Shown here in pieces: positions 24,355-32,599 of a stretch of 64,000 nucleotides of DNA. The translations under genes were made by a program, and so were the position numbers. Within the stretch, counting starts at the first letter, position 1, and each line of letters starts with the position of its first letter. The DNA is taken from NCBI GenBank assembly GCA_964417895.1, contig CAYQJS010000021.1, forward strand, positions 1 to 64,000, given 5' to 3'. The notes beneath the pieces were generated by a model. That model had not been told where the DNA came from, searched no databases, and saw nothing but the letters and a program-made list of their open reading frames with translations. This DNA comes from CAYQJS01 sp964417895 (GTDB lineage: Bacteria; Chloroflexota; UBA6077; SHYK01).

Positions 24355-25773
24355 TTGCCCAAGAGCCTGCGCAGCTTCGTGGAGCAGATCGACCACCAGC
24401 ATCCTGACGAGCTAGCCGTCGTCAGGCGCGTGGTCGACCCCAACAACTATGACGTGACAGCCGTCCTCGCCCATTTGACACTCCGCAAACAATTCCCGAT
24501 GGTGCTTTTTGAGTCCGCCCTCGATCTCCTCGGAGCGGACTCGGACATGCGCATCGTCTCCAACGTCTTTGCAGCGCGCGAGCGGATTGCCGACGCCCTG
24601 GATTTCCCGCGCGAGAAGGCCGGGATGCCGCTCAGCCTGGAGTACGCTCGCCGCGAGCGCGATCAGATCCCCTGGCACGGCATCCCCCGCGAAGAGGCGC
24701 CCGTGAAGGAAATCGTGCGCCGCGGCGACGACGTCGACGTCTACCGGCTCCCCATCGTCAACCATTTCGAGATGGACCTGAGCGCGGTGCTCACGATGGG
24801 CGCCGCAATGAAAGACCCGGAGACAGGGGTTTACGACGTCTCGTTCATCAAGGGGTTCCCCAAGGGCCCGCGCAGGCTGGGGATATCCATCCACTCGCCC
24901 CACTTCGACCGCATTCTCGAGCATTATGAGCGCCACGACCGACCGGCGCCCTTCGCTCACATCATCGGCCACCACCCCGCCTTCTATCTGGGGGCGCTGG
25001 CCCTGGCACCGTACGGCAACGACGACTACGCCACGATCGGCTCGTTTCTGGGCGAGCCGCTACGGCTCACCCCCTCCGAGACCTGGGGTGAGGACTTCCT
25101 GGTGCCCGCCGATGCCGAGCTCATCATCGAGGGGGAGATCCCACCCGGCGTGCGTGAGGTCGTAGACCCCTTCGGCGAGGTGACCCGCCACTACCAGGCC
25201 CAGTGTTTGCGGCAGGCCCTCAACGTGACGGCCATCACGCACCGCCGCAATGCCATCTTCCAGGACGTGTTCTCCGGTCACCAGGGCCACTGGAACCTGG
25301 GCGGCATCCCAAAAGAGGGGAGTGTCTATAACGCGCTGCAGCGCCGCTTTGGGAACATTGTGGCGGTGCATATGCCCCACTCGGGCTGCGGTCGTTTCGC
25401 CTGCTATGTCGCCATCGACAAGCGAATCGAGGGCGAGGCGAAGCGCATCGGGATCGCGGCGTTGGCCGAAACCTGGGCGTTCAACTGGGTCGTGCTGGTG
25501 GACAAGCACATCGACGTGTTCAACGAGCAGGACGTGCTGTGGGCGATGATGACCAATGTGGATCCGAAGCGCGACGTGGATATGATCCAGAACGCCTACA
25601 CGCTATTCGACGTCGCCTCCGGTTACACCAAGCTGATCATCGACGCGACCCAGCCCCTCGACCGGCCCTTCCCACAGATGCTGAAAGTGCCCGACGACGC
25701 CATGAACCGCGTCGACATCGACCAGTGGATCGAGCGGCGCGTGCCTTCGCGCTCTTCGGGAGGACCCACATGA
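24355..25773 (+). CDS. UbiD-family (prenylated-FMN) decarboxylase
   Basis: 472 residues. It starts at a TTG (24355-24357) preceded by GGAGG with a seven-base spacer; no ATG is near. UbiD features: NYDVTAVLAHL, HFEMDLSAVLTMGAAM and DVSFIKGFPKGPRRLGISIH, then EGEIPPGVREVVDPFGEVTR carrying the catalytic Glu, and HMPHSGCGRFACYVAID. The family decarboxylates or carboxylates aromatic and alpha,beta-unsaturated acids with a prFMN cofactor made by UbiX. No ubiX is in the window. The stop overlaps the following ATPase start in ATGA. The substrate is undetermined. Confidence 0.85.
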   Translation: MPKSLRSFVEQIDHQHPDELAVVRRVVDPNNYDVTAVLAHLTLRKQFPMVLFESALDLLGADSDMRIVSNVFAARERIADALDFPREKAGMPLSLEYARRERDQIPWHGIPREEAPVKEIVRRGDDVDVYRLPIVNHFEMDLSAVLTMGAAMKDPETGVYDVSFIKGFPKGPRRLGISIHSPHFDRILEHYERHDRPAPFAHIIGHHPAFYLGALALAPYGNDDYATIGSFLGEPLRLTPSETWGEDFLVPADAELIIEGEIPPGVREVVDPFGEVTRHYQAQCLRQALNVTAITHRRNAIFQDVFSGHQGHWNLGGIPKEGSVYNALQRRFGNIVAVHMPHSGCGRFACYVAIDKRIEGEAKRIGIAALAETWAFNWVVLVDKHIDVFNEQDVLWAMMTNVDPKRDVDMIQNAYTLFDVASGYTKLIIDATQPLDRPFPQMLKVPDDAMNRVDIDQWIERRVPSRSSGGPT

Positions 25774-27209
25774 AGGGGCAGGGCTGGGTTCCGCCCGCCG
25801 GTCGCAAGAGTAGTAGGCTGAGCGAAGGAATCACCCGACTCTTTGTCGGCGGCTTCAAGTCGATCGCAAATGAACAGGCCATCGAGATCAGACCATTGAC
25901 GATCCTCGCCGGGGCGAACAGCTCGGGAAAGTCCAGCATGCTGCAGCCGCTTCTGTTGCTTAAACAGACCCTAGAAGCCACTTATGACCCTGGTCCCCTG
26001 CTGCTCGATGGCCCCAACGTCCGTTTTACATCTAGCGATCAGGCCGTCTCAAATGTGGGCAAGAAGGACGCCGCGGGCGCTTTTGACATTGGCATAGAGA
26101 TTAGTGGTGAAGCAGTCTTGAGGATCTACTTTGGACGACCGAGCCGCAGAGGATTCGAGCTCAAAGGAATGCGTTTCCAAGACGGGGTATGGCAGGTAGA
26201 ACTCACGCCGGACCTCGCTGGGGTAACCACCGCACGTATGCTCGGGGCCATAAAGGGAGCCAACCCTAGCGAAGAGGCATTCGTCTCGCTGGCGAGCCAG
26301 CTCGACAATACCAGCCGTCGGTGGTCCGTGGTCCGGAATCGATGCTTCTTCGAGATAGCTCCGGTACTACAGGATCAAACCGATCTTGCAACCTCGGAGA
26401 TCAGATGGAGCCTGCTTACCCATCGATCAGGGCTCCCATCTTTATTTGTCCCTGGATCTCTGTTCGAGCCATTCGTTCGAGACACGGTACATGTTCCCGG
26501 GTTCAGGGGAAATCCAGCTCGAACGTATCCGGTCAGCTCGGTTGGTCCGGCGTTCCCTGGCACATTCGAGCACTATGTGGCAGGTATAATTGCAAATTGG
26601 GAGGGTAGTGGCGACCAAACGAACCTAAATAAGCTAGGCAGTGACTTGCGGAAACTGGGTCTAACTTGGAGAGTAGCAGCACGCCCGATCAGCGAGACTC
26701 AACTCGAGTTACGGGTAGGGCGGCTTCGGGATCCGGCGACAGCCGACGCTAAAGATATGGTCAGCATCGCTGACGTCGGGTTCGGCGTCTCCCAGGTGCT
26801 CCCGGTTCTCGTGGCCCTCCGAGCGGCAAAGCCAGGCCAGCTTGTCTATCTCGAGGAGCCGGAGCTCCACCTCCATCCGCGCGCACAGTACGCTTTGGCC
26901 GAGCCGTTGGCCGATGCGGCGACGCGTGGCGTGCGGGTGGTCGCGGAGACGCACAGCTCGTTGCTCCTTCAAGCAGTTCAAGCCCTGGTCGCAGAGGGGA
27001 AGCTCGACCCGAGCGACGTCAAGTTGCACTGGTTTCGTCGTCAGGAGACCGGGCGGGGGGCCGGCGCAACCGAGGCCGTCACCGCCGACCTCGACGAATC
27101 AGGCGCATTTGGCGACTGGCCCGAGGACTTCGCCGACGTTGCACTGATGGCCGAGAGTCGCTACCTGGACGCGGCTGAGTCGCGGCCGGCAGCGGCTGGC
27201 CGTGAGTAG
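25770..27209 (+). CDS. AAA (ABC/OLD-like, DUF3696-type) ATPase
   Basis: 479 residues from ATG 25770, which overlaps the ubiD stop (ATGA) and has GGGAGG upstream. It shows ITRLFVGGFKSIANEQAIEI, Walker A GANSSGKSS (residues 48-56), a long insert, the signature-like SIADVGFGVSQVLPVLVALR, Walker B QLVYLEEPELHLHP (about 360) and VVAETHSSLLLQA (about 391). The C-terminal KLHWFRRQE...ADLDESGAFGDWPEDF resembles DUF3696. Such ATPases typically drive a partner nuclease in phage defence or repair. The interior (about 26.0-26.7 kb) is visibly AT-richer than its neighbours, suggesting transfer. An 8-nt overlap couples it to the PIN-like gene. Confidence 0.82.
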   Translation: MKGQGWVPPAGRKSSRLSEGITRLFVGGFKSIANEQAIEIRPLTILAGANSSGKSSMLQPLLLLKQTLEATYDPGPLLLDGPNVRFTSSDQAVSNVGKKDAAGAFDIGIEISGEAVLRIYFGRPSRRGFELKGMRFQDGVWQVELTPDLAGVTTARMLGAIKGANPSEEAFVSLASQLDNTSRRWSVVRNRCFFEIAPVLQDQTDLATSEIRWSLLTHRSGLPSLFVPGSLFEPFVRDTVHVPGFRGNPARTYPVSSVGPAFPGTFEHYVAGIIANWEGSGDQTNLNKLGSDLRKLGLTWRVAARPISETQLELRVGRLRDPATADAKDMVSIADVGFGVSQVLPVLVALRAAKPGQLVYLEEPELHLHPRAQYALAEPLADAATRGVRVVAETHSSLLLQAVQALVAEGKLDPSDVKLHWFRRQETGRGAGATEAVTADLDESGAFGDWPEDFADVALMAESRYLDAAESRPAAAGRE

Positions 27210-27747
27210 ATCCTCTTCCAAGCGCCTCGTGATCGACGCATCGGTAGCTCGCTCAGCCGGCGGCGAGGAAGCGGTCCACCCCACATCGAAACGGTGCCGC
27301 GATTTCCTGGTTGCCGTGCTCGGTGTGTGCCACCGCATGGCAGTGAGCCCAGCCACTGAGGACGAGTGGAAACGTCACCGTTCGCGCTTTGCGTCCGTGT
27401 GGCGTTATTCGATGGAGGCGCGCAAGAAGGTCGCTCGCCTCGGCCCGTGCACCGACGAAGTCCTTCGGCAGCGAGTGGAGCGCCTGGCCCGGCGCAACCC
27501 GGGACCTGGGCGGCTAGCCGACGTTCTCGACAAGGACCTCCACCTTATCGAGCCGGCAATGGCGGCCGACACCATCATTGTCTCTCTCGATGAAATCGCC
27601 AAGGGAGCGTTCAGATTGGCGGCCGGCTCGATTCGCGAGCTTCGGGCCGTTGCATGGATCAACCCGGATGACGCTTCGGGCGAAGTCATGGCGTGGCTGG
27701 CGAGTGGCACGGACGCCCACGACGCATGGCTCCTCGGATCAGAGTGA
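27202..27747 (+). CDS. PIN-like nuclease partner of the AAA ATPase
   Basis: 181 residues from a GTG at 27202, overlapping the ATPase stop by 8 nt. It fits a PIN-like fold: first strand RLVIDASVARSAG (Asp12), helix acidic residues in SPATEDEWKRH (Glu53/Glu55), then DKDLHLIEPAMAADTIIVSL ending in a final Asp (Asp112, Asp123, Asp130). These four spaced acidic sites are the PIN metal-binding pattern. The coupling to an ATPase suggests ATP-gated RNA or DNA cleavage. It is not the classic VapC length or context, as no small antitoxin precedes it. The family call is from motif spacing only. Confidence 0.6.
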   Translation: MSRSSSKRLVIDASVARSAGGEEAVHPTSKRCRDFLVAVLGVCHRMAVSPATEDEWKRHRSRFASVWRYSMEARKKVARLGPCTDEVLRQRVERLARRNPGPGRLADVLDKDLHLIEPAMAADTIIVSLDEIAKGAFRLAAGSIRELRAVAWINPDDASGEVMAWLASGTDAHDAWLLGSE

Positions 27748-27855
27748 GTCGCTGTCGCTGATGGACGAGTTCCGATGTCCTACCGCGGCCCGCGGCTCGG
27801 TCCTCAGTCCTAGTTTGCTACAGTACCTGTAGCAGACCACGCGGGAGTCCCTCTG

Positions 27856-28740
27856 ATGAAAACTGGCGCACGCGCCAGGCGCCGCGGTCAGCTTAGCGCC
27901 ACCCCCGAGGCGGAGCCGCTTCCGTCTCCAGCGCAGCTCCGCGAGCGGCTGCTCGATCTGGCGTACGACGCCAGCTCGTATCTGCGGCACAGCGCGCGCC
28001 CTGTCATCCGGATCTCCGCGGCGCTCCTGGTGGCCGGGTCACTCGCAGCCTGCAGCGGAGATACCGAGCCAGCCCCCCCGGCCGAGGCTCCGCCCGCCAC
28101 CGTGCAACCGCTCGCTCAGGAGGTGCGCAGCGGCCTACCGACCACCCCCGGCCGCTACTCGGTCGTGCCGGCCTCCCTCGCCCGCGACGCGCGCGGCGTG
28201 TACCACTTCGAGTGGATCGATCCGGCCACCAACGAGCCGCGGCCCGCGACCGTTAGCCGAGTCCGCCTGGCGGAGGCCAACGCCTATACGTTGGAGATGC
28301 CGCCGGACCAGGGGGACCCGACCCTCCACATTGAGCGCAACGCTCAGATCGCCCTACTGCAGACTGGCGAGGCCCCTTCCCGCACGTACTCGCCCGGCTT
28401 CTTCCCGCTCTTCTGGTACCCATTCTTTGTCGGAGGGGGCTTCGGAGGCGGCTACCGCGGCGCGGGCTACTACGATCCGCCGCGCACGGTCCCAAGCAGC
28501 GGAAGGGTGGAGGGGTCCACCTCGTCCACGAGTCCGCGGCCGCTGCCGGAGCGGACGTACGGTGTATCCACCGCCGTCGCCGGCCGAGCCGGGGGCACGG
28601 GTGGCGGCGTCGCCGCCTCCCGACGAGCAGGCGTGGACACGGACACCAGTCCCACCGGCGGAAAGAGCGGCGTCTCCGCTCCCAGGTCGGGTGGCTTCTC
28701 ATCCGGCTCGGGCAGCTCATCGGGGTCGGCCAGCAGTTGA
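27856..28740 (+). CDS. Hypothetical lipoprotein-like protein, Gly/Ser-rich
   Basis: 294 residues; ATG 27856 has GGGAG nearby upstream. An N-terminal cytosolic stretch of ~50 residues precedes a hydrophobic run ending in SLAACS, a lipobox-like site at an unusual depth (about residue 66). Next comes a small beta-rich region (GRYSVVPASLARDARGVYHF) and aromatic/Gly segments (FFPLFWYPFFVGGGFGGGYR). The tail is Ser/Gly-rich and disordered. No family is recognised with certainty; the context (glutathionylspermidine synthase-like, DUF350, DUF4178) resembles the E. coli yjf cluster, where a DUF1190 lipoprotein is found. Envelope location is inferred. Confidence 0.6.
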   Translation: MKTGARARRRGQLSATPEAEPLPSPAQLRERLLDLAYDASSYLRHSARPVIRISAALLVAGSLAACSGDTEPAPPAEAPPATVQPLAQEVRSGLPTTPGRYSVVPASLARDARGVYHFEWIDPATNEPRPATVSRVRLAEANAYTLEMPPDQGDPTLHIERNAQIALLQTGEAPSRTYSPGFFPLFWYPFFVGGGFGGGYRGAGYYDPPRTVPSSGRVEGSTSSTSPRPLPERTYGVSTAVAGRAGGTGGGVAASRRAGVDTDTSPTGGKSGVSAPRSGGFSSGSGSSSGSASS

Positions 28741-28825
28741 CGGTACCCCCCTCCAGTCCCCCCGAGTCCGAGTTGGCCCGCCTCGTTCGAGGAAGCCAGA
28801 TTCTTGAGCCCATGCTCAGGCGGCG

Positions 28826-29587
28826 ATGGCTGCGCGTCCTGCCGCACCTGTCAACTGCCGACCGGTGCCGCCTCCACGATATCCTGCGCCCGAAGCAAGT
28901 CCTGCCACCAGCCGCGGCATCGCCCACTCGGGGGCCCAGCCGGCGGTGATCCGCGGGTCTGGCGGGCTTGGCCGTGCACTCCTCCAGTGGCAGGACGCCG
29001 CTGGCCCGTACTGGCCCTACGCTGCTGCCGCCCCTTTCCTGGGCGACCTGCCTGCGGTAGGCTCAGAGACCGGCAAAGTCCGGCCCAGGCGGGTTTCGCC
29101 TCCGTTGCGGAATGCGCTCCTAGCCATCGGCGGCGAAGTCGGCCTCGCGCTGTTCATCGATCTCCCACCGACGAGGACTCTCCCTGCCACTACTCTCTTG
29201 AACCATCTCGGCTTCATCGTTGTCCCCCTCATTGAGCGCTGGGTGGCTTCCCCGGCCGTTGTGCGATGCGAGACCCTCGCCAGAGACCTGGCGGCGTATG
29301 GCTGCGCGGTGGTCTGCCCATCCCGACCGCGCGGTGTCGTCTTTCTGCTGGATGGCGAGCGCGCAGGCAGCGGGCGGCCACTGGGGTTGAGGACCGCGAA
29401 GCGTCTGGACAACCGCTACCGGTACTCGACGCACCGGTTTCCGCCGCCCTCCTTCCTCCTGAGGCATGAGATCCGTGCCGTTCGTTGGCTGTCCGAGCGC
29501 GGAATGGCTCCCGACCTCCAGCCCTACGTCGACCGGCTCCTGGATGCTGGACTCCCCATCGAACCCATGCAGCGCCCCTCGGGCTGA
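28826..29587 (+). CDS. Hypothetical protein upstream of the ATP-grasp ligase gene
   Basis: 253 residues from ATG 28826; a GTG at 28949 (VIRGSGGLGRALLQWQD) is an alternative start because the first ~40 residues are Pro/Ala-rich and uninformative. The body includes NALLAIGGEVGLALFIDLPP, GFIVVPLIERWVASP and FLLRHEIRAVRWLSERGM. No known domain is recognised. It lies 5 bp before the ligase start and is co-directional with the lipoprotein gene, so it is probably part of that operon. The frame has the strong third-position GC bias of its neighbours. Confidence 0.5.
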   Translation: MAARPAAPVNCRPVPPPRYPAPEASPATSRGIAHSGAQPAVIRGSGGLGRALLQWQDAAGPYWPYAAAAPFLGDLPAVGSETGKVRPRRVSPPLRNALLAIGGEVGLALFIDLPPTRTLPATTLLNHLGFIVVPLIERWVASPAVVRCETLARDLAAYGCAVVCPSRPRGVVFLLDGERAGSGRPLGLRTAKRLDNRYRYSTHRFPPPSFLLRHEIRAVRWLSERGMAPDLQPYVDRLLDAGLPIEPMQRPSG

Positions 29588-29592
29588 CAGCG

Positions 29593-30855
29593 GTGCGCGT
29601 TCTCCTCGCCGAGCCGGAGCACGAATCGAGCGACCGCTATCGGACCTTTATCCGTCGCTCCCAGCTTGAAGGCATGATGGCCGACTGGCTGGTCGAAGGC
29701 GAGCCATATCTCGCCTGCAACGCCATTGCCCTCGAACCCGCCGAGTCCGCCTTGCTCCAACACCTCACCCGAGTGTTCTCCGCGGTCTTCGCGCGAGCCG
29801 GCGCCGCGGTCGCTCACGACGTGGCTGCTCTGGTCGCCATGGGCTTCCCCTGGGTGGCCGCGGAGCTGCTGGCCGCGGAGCCCATCGAGCCTCCCATCGT
29901 CGGCCGATTCGATTTCGTGCGCGATGCAGATGGCCGCTGGTGGCTCCTGGAGTTCAACGCCGACACGCCATCGGGCGTGCGCGAGGCGATCGTCGTCAAT
30001 CGCCTCGTCCGCGCAACGCTCCCCGAAGCTGCTCGCCTCGGGGCGCCCAATGAAGGGCTGGCGGATGCTCTCGTCGCGGCATTCTCCGAAGCACTGAGCG
30101 GTCTGCCCCCGCAGTCTGCGCTCGGGTTGGTTACCAGCGCCAACGAGCTGGAGGATCTGGCCCAGATGGCGTTCACCCGCGACCTGCTGGCTGGCCCTCT
30201 TGCTGAGCTCGGAGTCAAGGTGGTGCTGGGCGACGCGAACAACCTGCGGCCATCGAGGAAGGGCGTGTCCCTGTGCGGCGAGCCCGTCGCTGCCCTGTAT
30301 CGCTACGTGCCGTTCGAGACGATGCTAGGGACCCCGCCCTTCGCCCTGATTCACGACGCGGTGGCCGCCGGGCATCTGCGCTTGCTCAACGGGCTGGGTG
30401 GTCTCCTGCTCCAGCATAAGGGGCTGCTAGCCTGGCTCTGGGCGCACCGCGATGATCCCGCCCTCGAATCTGACGAGCGCCGAGCCATCGTCGAGCACCT
30501 CCCGCCTACCTGGGTCATCGATGGCTGCCCGCCCAACGTGCGCCAGCGCGATCTGGTGGCGAAGCAGGTGTTCGGACGCGAGGGCGAGGAGGTCTACTTC
30601 GGCGAGGATATGACGCCCGCCGCCTGGGCGATGCTCCGCGATCGCCACACCTACGTCGTCCAGCAGCGCGTCCAGATAGGGGAGCTGAAGGCACTGGTGC
30701 CGACCTCGGCGGCCCCGATCGCGACGATCGGCTATGCGACCGTTGGATGCTACGCCGTTCGGGGGCGATGGGCGGGCTACTACACCCGATTCGGCGATAA
30801 GATCATCACGTCGCGGGCCAAGTGGCTCGCGACCTTCGTTGAGGCGAGCGCTTGA
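29593..30855 (+). CDS. Glutathionylspermidine synthase-like ATP-grasp ligase (YjfC/YgiC type)
   Basis: 420 residues from GTG 29593. GSP-synthase ATP-grasp features are clear: RFDFVRDADGRWWLLEFNAD followed by TPSGVREA, ALYRYVPFETM, the magnesium/nucleotide region LRDRHTYVVQQRVQIGE and the C-terminal GCYAVRGRWAGYYTRFGDKI. The amidase half of bifunctional Gsp is absent. This is the YjfC-like form, thought to ligate an amine or peptide to an acid, with the true substrate unknown. Downstream overlap TTGA links it to the DUF4178-like gene; DUF350 and zinc-ribbon genes follow. Confidence 0.85.
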   Translation: MRVLLAEPEHESSDRYRTFIRRSQLEGMMADWLVEGEPYLACNAIALEPAESALLQHLTRVFSAVFARAGAAVAHDVAALVAMGFPWVAAELLAAEPIEPPIVGRFDFVRDADGRWWLLEFNADTPSGVREAIVVNRLVRATLPEAARLGAPNEGLADALVAAFSEALSGLPPQSALGLVTSANELEDLAQMAFTRDLLAGPLAELGVKVVLGDANNLRPSRKGVSLCGEPVAALYRYVPFETMLGTPPFALIHDAVAAGHLRLLNGLGGLLLQHKGLLAWLWAHRDDPALESDERRAIVEHLPPTWVIDGCPPNVRQRDLVAKQVFGREGEEVYFGEDMTPAAWAMLRDRHTYVVQQRVQIGELKALVPTSAAPIATIGYATVGCYAVRGRWAGYYTRFGDKIITSRAKWLATFVEASA

Positions 30856-31448
30856 CCGAGAAGACATCTGACGGGGGAGGAACAGAGCGGGAGCAATACT
30901 TCTCGCTGCGCCAGGGCGACGTCCTCGAGTTCTGGTCCGAGGGCAGCTTCGTCGTGAGAACGGTTTTCCTCTGCCGTGAGATGGCCGGGAATCGGACCTT
31001 CGAGTGGCGGTGGATGCTCCTCGACGACGATAGCCTCGTCGAAGTCTCGCCGGACGGCTTCTACCGCTATCGGGACCACCGCGTGCTCAGGCAAGGAACG
31101 AGCGAGTACGAAGAGATCGTCGCGCAGGACGGCGCGCTCGTCCGCTTCGAGGAGCGGGTTCGGGATTCCACCTCCGGCCGCCGCCCCGTGCACTTGACTC
31201 TAGAGGAGCGCACTTTCCGCATCACGAGCACGGGGACGGTCGCGGTCGAGCGCCTGGGAGACGAGCCGGAGCTCGTGCCGTGGGCATCGTTCAGCCCTGT
31301 ACAGGAGGACAACGTCTACTTCGGTCTGGCGGAAGTCGATGTTGAAGAAAGCTTTGGGCTGGGGCTGTGGACCGCGCACGTGAGCGTCTGCTTCGGCCGT
31401 GAGTTTGACCCGTCGGAGGTCACCATCTACCGGGCCGAGCACAAGTAG
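30852..31448 (+). CDS. DUF4178-like protein
   Basis: 198 residues, TTG start at 30852-30854 inside the ligase stop (TTGA). It begins with a short polar tail, then a beta-rich domain: YFSLRQGDVLEFWSEGSFVV, FEWRWMLLDDDSLVEVSPDG and YRYRDHRVLRQG. This agrees with the DUF4178 pattern of a G-D-x-V start followed by W/L-rich strands. A second beta domain follows (HLTLEERTFRITSTGTVAVE). DUF4178 commonly neighbours DUF350 and GSP-synthase-like genes in membrane-stress clusters. Biochemical role unknown; domain call is moderate. Confidence 0.6.
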   Translation: MTEKTSDGGGTEREQYFSLRQGDVLEFWSEGSFVVRTVFLCREMAGNRTFEWRWMLLDDDSLVEVSPDGFYRYRDHRVLRQGTSEYEEIVAQDGALVRFEERVRDSTSGRRPVHLTLEERTFRITSTGTVAVERLGDEPELVPWASFSPVQEDNVYFGLAEVDVEESFGLGLWTAHVSVCFGREFDPSEVTIYRAEHK

Positions 31449-31505
31449 ACCCACTGCCGTACGGCAGGATTCGCCGGCAGACCATCCCGCCCTCACATCC
31501 CGCCC

Positions 31506-31715
31506 TCAGGAGATGGCGGCTGCCACGACCACCGCGAGGCCAAGCACGAAGGCCCCGACGAAGATCGCCGCCGCCAGGTTGCCCTCCTCGAAGATCTTCT
31601 GGCTGAGGTTCGCCGGCGTCCACCAGTCAAGCAGCCGGTAGCCGGCGAAGAGCAGCAGGAAGCCCAGGATCGCGAACACCAGCGACAGCAGGCCGTTGCG
31701 GAGCGCCTGCTCCAT
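31506..31715 (-). CDS. Small DUF350 membrane protein
   Basis: 69 residues from ATG 31713-31715, preceded by GAGGAGG with an eight-base spacer; the much longer open frame upstream is not supported. It holds two membrane segments: NGLLSLVFAILGFLLLFAGY and LAAAIFVGAFVLGLAVVV. Between them lies RLLDWWTPANLSQKIFEEGN, the conserved DUF350 loop. Full-length DUF350 proteins carry two such units; this is a single unit. It is convergent with the DUF4178 gene and divergent from the zinc-ribbon gene. Confidence 0.8.
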   Translation of the reverse strand: MEQALRNGLLSLVFAILGFLLLFAGYRLLDWWTPANLSQKIFEEGNLAAAIFVGAFVLGLAVVVAAAIS

Positions 31716-31832
31716 CCCCAATACCTCCTCGGGAGCATTTGCCGGGGGCCCAAACTCGGGTAGTGTAGAGGGCGAGCCCTGGGCGTCGAAAGGGCAGCGG
31801 CGAAATACAATACACAAAAATCGGATGCGCAC

Positions 31833-31997
31833 ATGGCTGAACGCATTTTCTGGGTCAAATGCCCCGGCTGCTCGGGCCGCTTCTATTGCGACTACGTGCT
31901 CCGCTTCGACGTTGCCAGGCTCATCTGCCCGTACTGCAAACGGCAGTTCTTCGCGTCGGAGAGCCCCGAGATCGACGACCGACCGGTTCATGTGTAG
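31833..31997 (+). CDS. 54-residue zinc-ribbon protein
   Basis: ATG 31833 to TAG 31997. The product has two CxxC knuckles, WVKCPGCSGRFYCDY and LICPYCKRQFFA, separated by ~18 residues, then an acidic tail. This matches small treble-clef/zinc-ribbon proteins resembling MJ0042-type fingers. It lies 117 bp from the divergent DUF350 start and shares that intergenic region. It is too short for many gene callers; the cysteine spacing and neighbour-like codon use support it as real. Confidence 0.7.
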   Translation: MAERIFWVKCPGCSGRFYCDYVLRFDVARLICPYCKRQFFASESPEIDDRPVHV

Positions 31998-32060
31998 CCT
32001 GGCGCACCATTGTGAGTATCATGGACGGTACTGACGATGGTTCCTAGAGGAGTACAGAGA

Positions 32061-32324
32061 ATGAACACTGTTGCTGCTAGGGAGATCAAGCGTCGCGGGA
32101 TCGTAGCGGTGGATGACGCGCTGAGCGAAGGGCCGGTCCACATCGTCAAAGACGACCGCCTCGCCTACGTCGTTTTGACCGAAGGGCAATATGAGGAGCT
32201 TCTCGAGGGATATCAGGAAGCATCCGTAGCCCGGGTCAAAGCTTCGCTTGAAGACGTAAGGATGGGACGGACTCGACGTGTAACGGCCCAGCAGCTCATA
32301 GACGAGTTCGGCCTCGAGCGCTGA
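32061..32324 (+). CDS. Type II antitoxin, Phd/YefM or RelB-like
   Basis: 87 residues from ATG 32061, with GGAG seven to eight bases upstream. The N-terminal half MNTVAAREIKRRGIVAVDDA, then GPVHIVKDDRLAYVVLTEGQ, is the Phd/YefM DNA-binding fold. The C-terminal EDVRMGRTRRVTAQQLIDEF is the charged helix that wraps the toxin. Its TGA overlaps the toxin ATG (TGATG). Expected to autorepress with the toxin. Confidence 0.8.
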   Translation: MNTVAAREIKRRGIVAVDDALSEGPVHIVKDDRLAYVVLTEGQYEELLEGYQEASVARVKASLEDVRMGRTRRVTAQQLIDEFGLER

Positions 32325-32599
32325 TGTTCGAGTTAGTGCCCACGACCCTTTTCGAGCGTCGCCTCGAAAGGTTCAGGCGTCGGCACCCAGAACTCAAGGC
32401 ACGCTTGACGCGGCTCTTTCAAGACCTGGAACAGGATCCCTTTCAGCCTCACTTGCGGCTCCATGGGCTGACGGGACAACTCGAAGGAGTGAGCGCGGTC
32501 GTGTTGACCTACGACTATCGCGTCACTTTGACTATCGATACCGTTGAGCAGATGATCACCTTACTCAACATTGGCAGTCACGAGGAAGTCTACAGGTGA
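32324..32599 (+). CDS. Type II toxin, RelE/YafQ-like
   Basis: 91 residues. The RelE/YafQ fold is suggested by LFERRLERFRRRHPELKARL, DPFQPHLRLHGLTGQLEGVS, and the terminal strands TYDYRVTLTIDTVEQMITLL then NIGSHEEVYR. The final HxxVYR tail is the YafQ-type catalytic end. Ribosome-dependent mRNA cleavage is the known family activity. Its TGA overlaps the GTG of the aminotransferase gene (32596-32599), an unusual coupling of a toxin to a metabolic gene. Confidence 0.82.
   Translation: MFELVPTTLFERRLERFRRRHPELKARLTRLFQDLEQDPFQPHLRLHGLTGQLEGVSAVVLTYDYRVTLTIDTVEQMITLLNIGSHEEVYR

Noticed and set aside
25539..25769. Upstream extension of the AAA ATPase frame
   Set aside because: It overlaps the ubiD coding sequence, has no family homology, and the ATG at 25770 has a good ribosome site and a 4-nt overlap.
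31716..31991. Upstream extension of the DUF350 frame to 161 residues
   Set aside because: It would overlap the zinc-ribbon gene and ignore the GAGGAGG site placed eight bases before the inner ATG; the extra sequence has no membrane or domain pattern.
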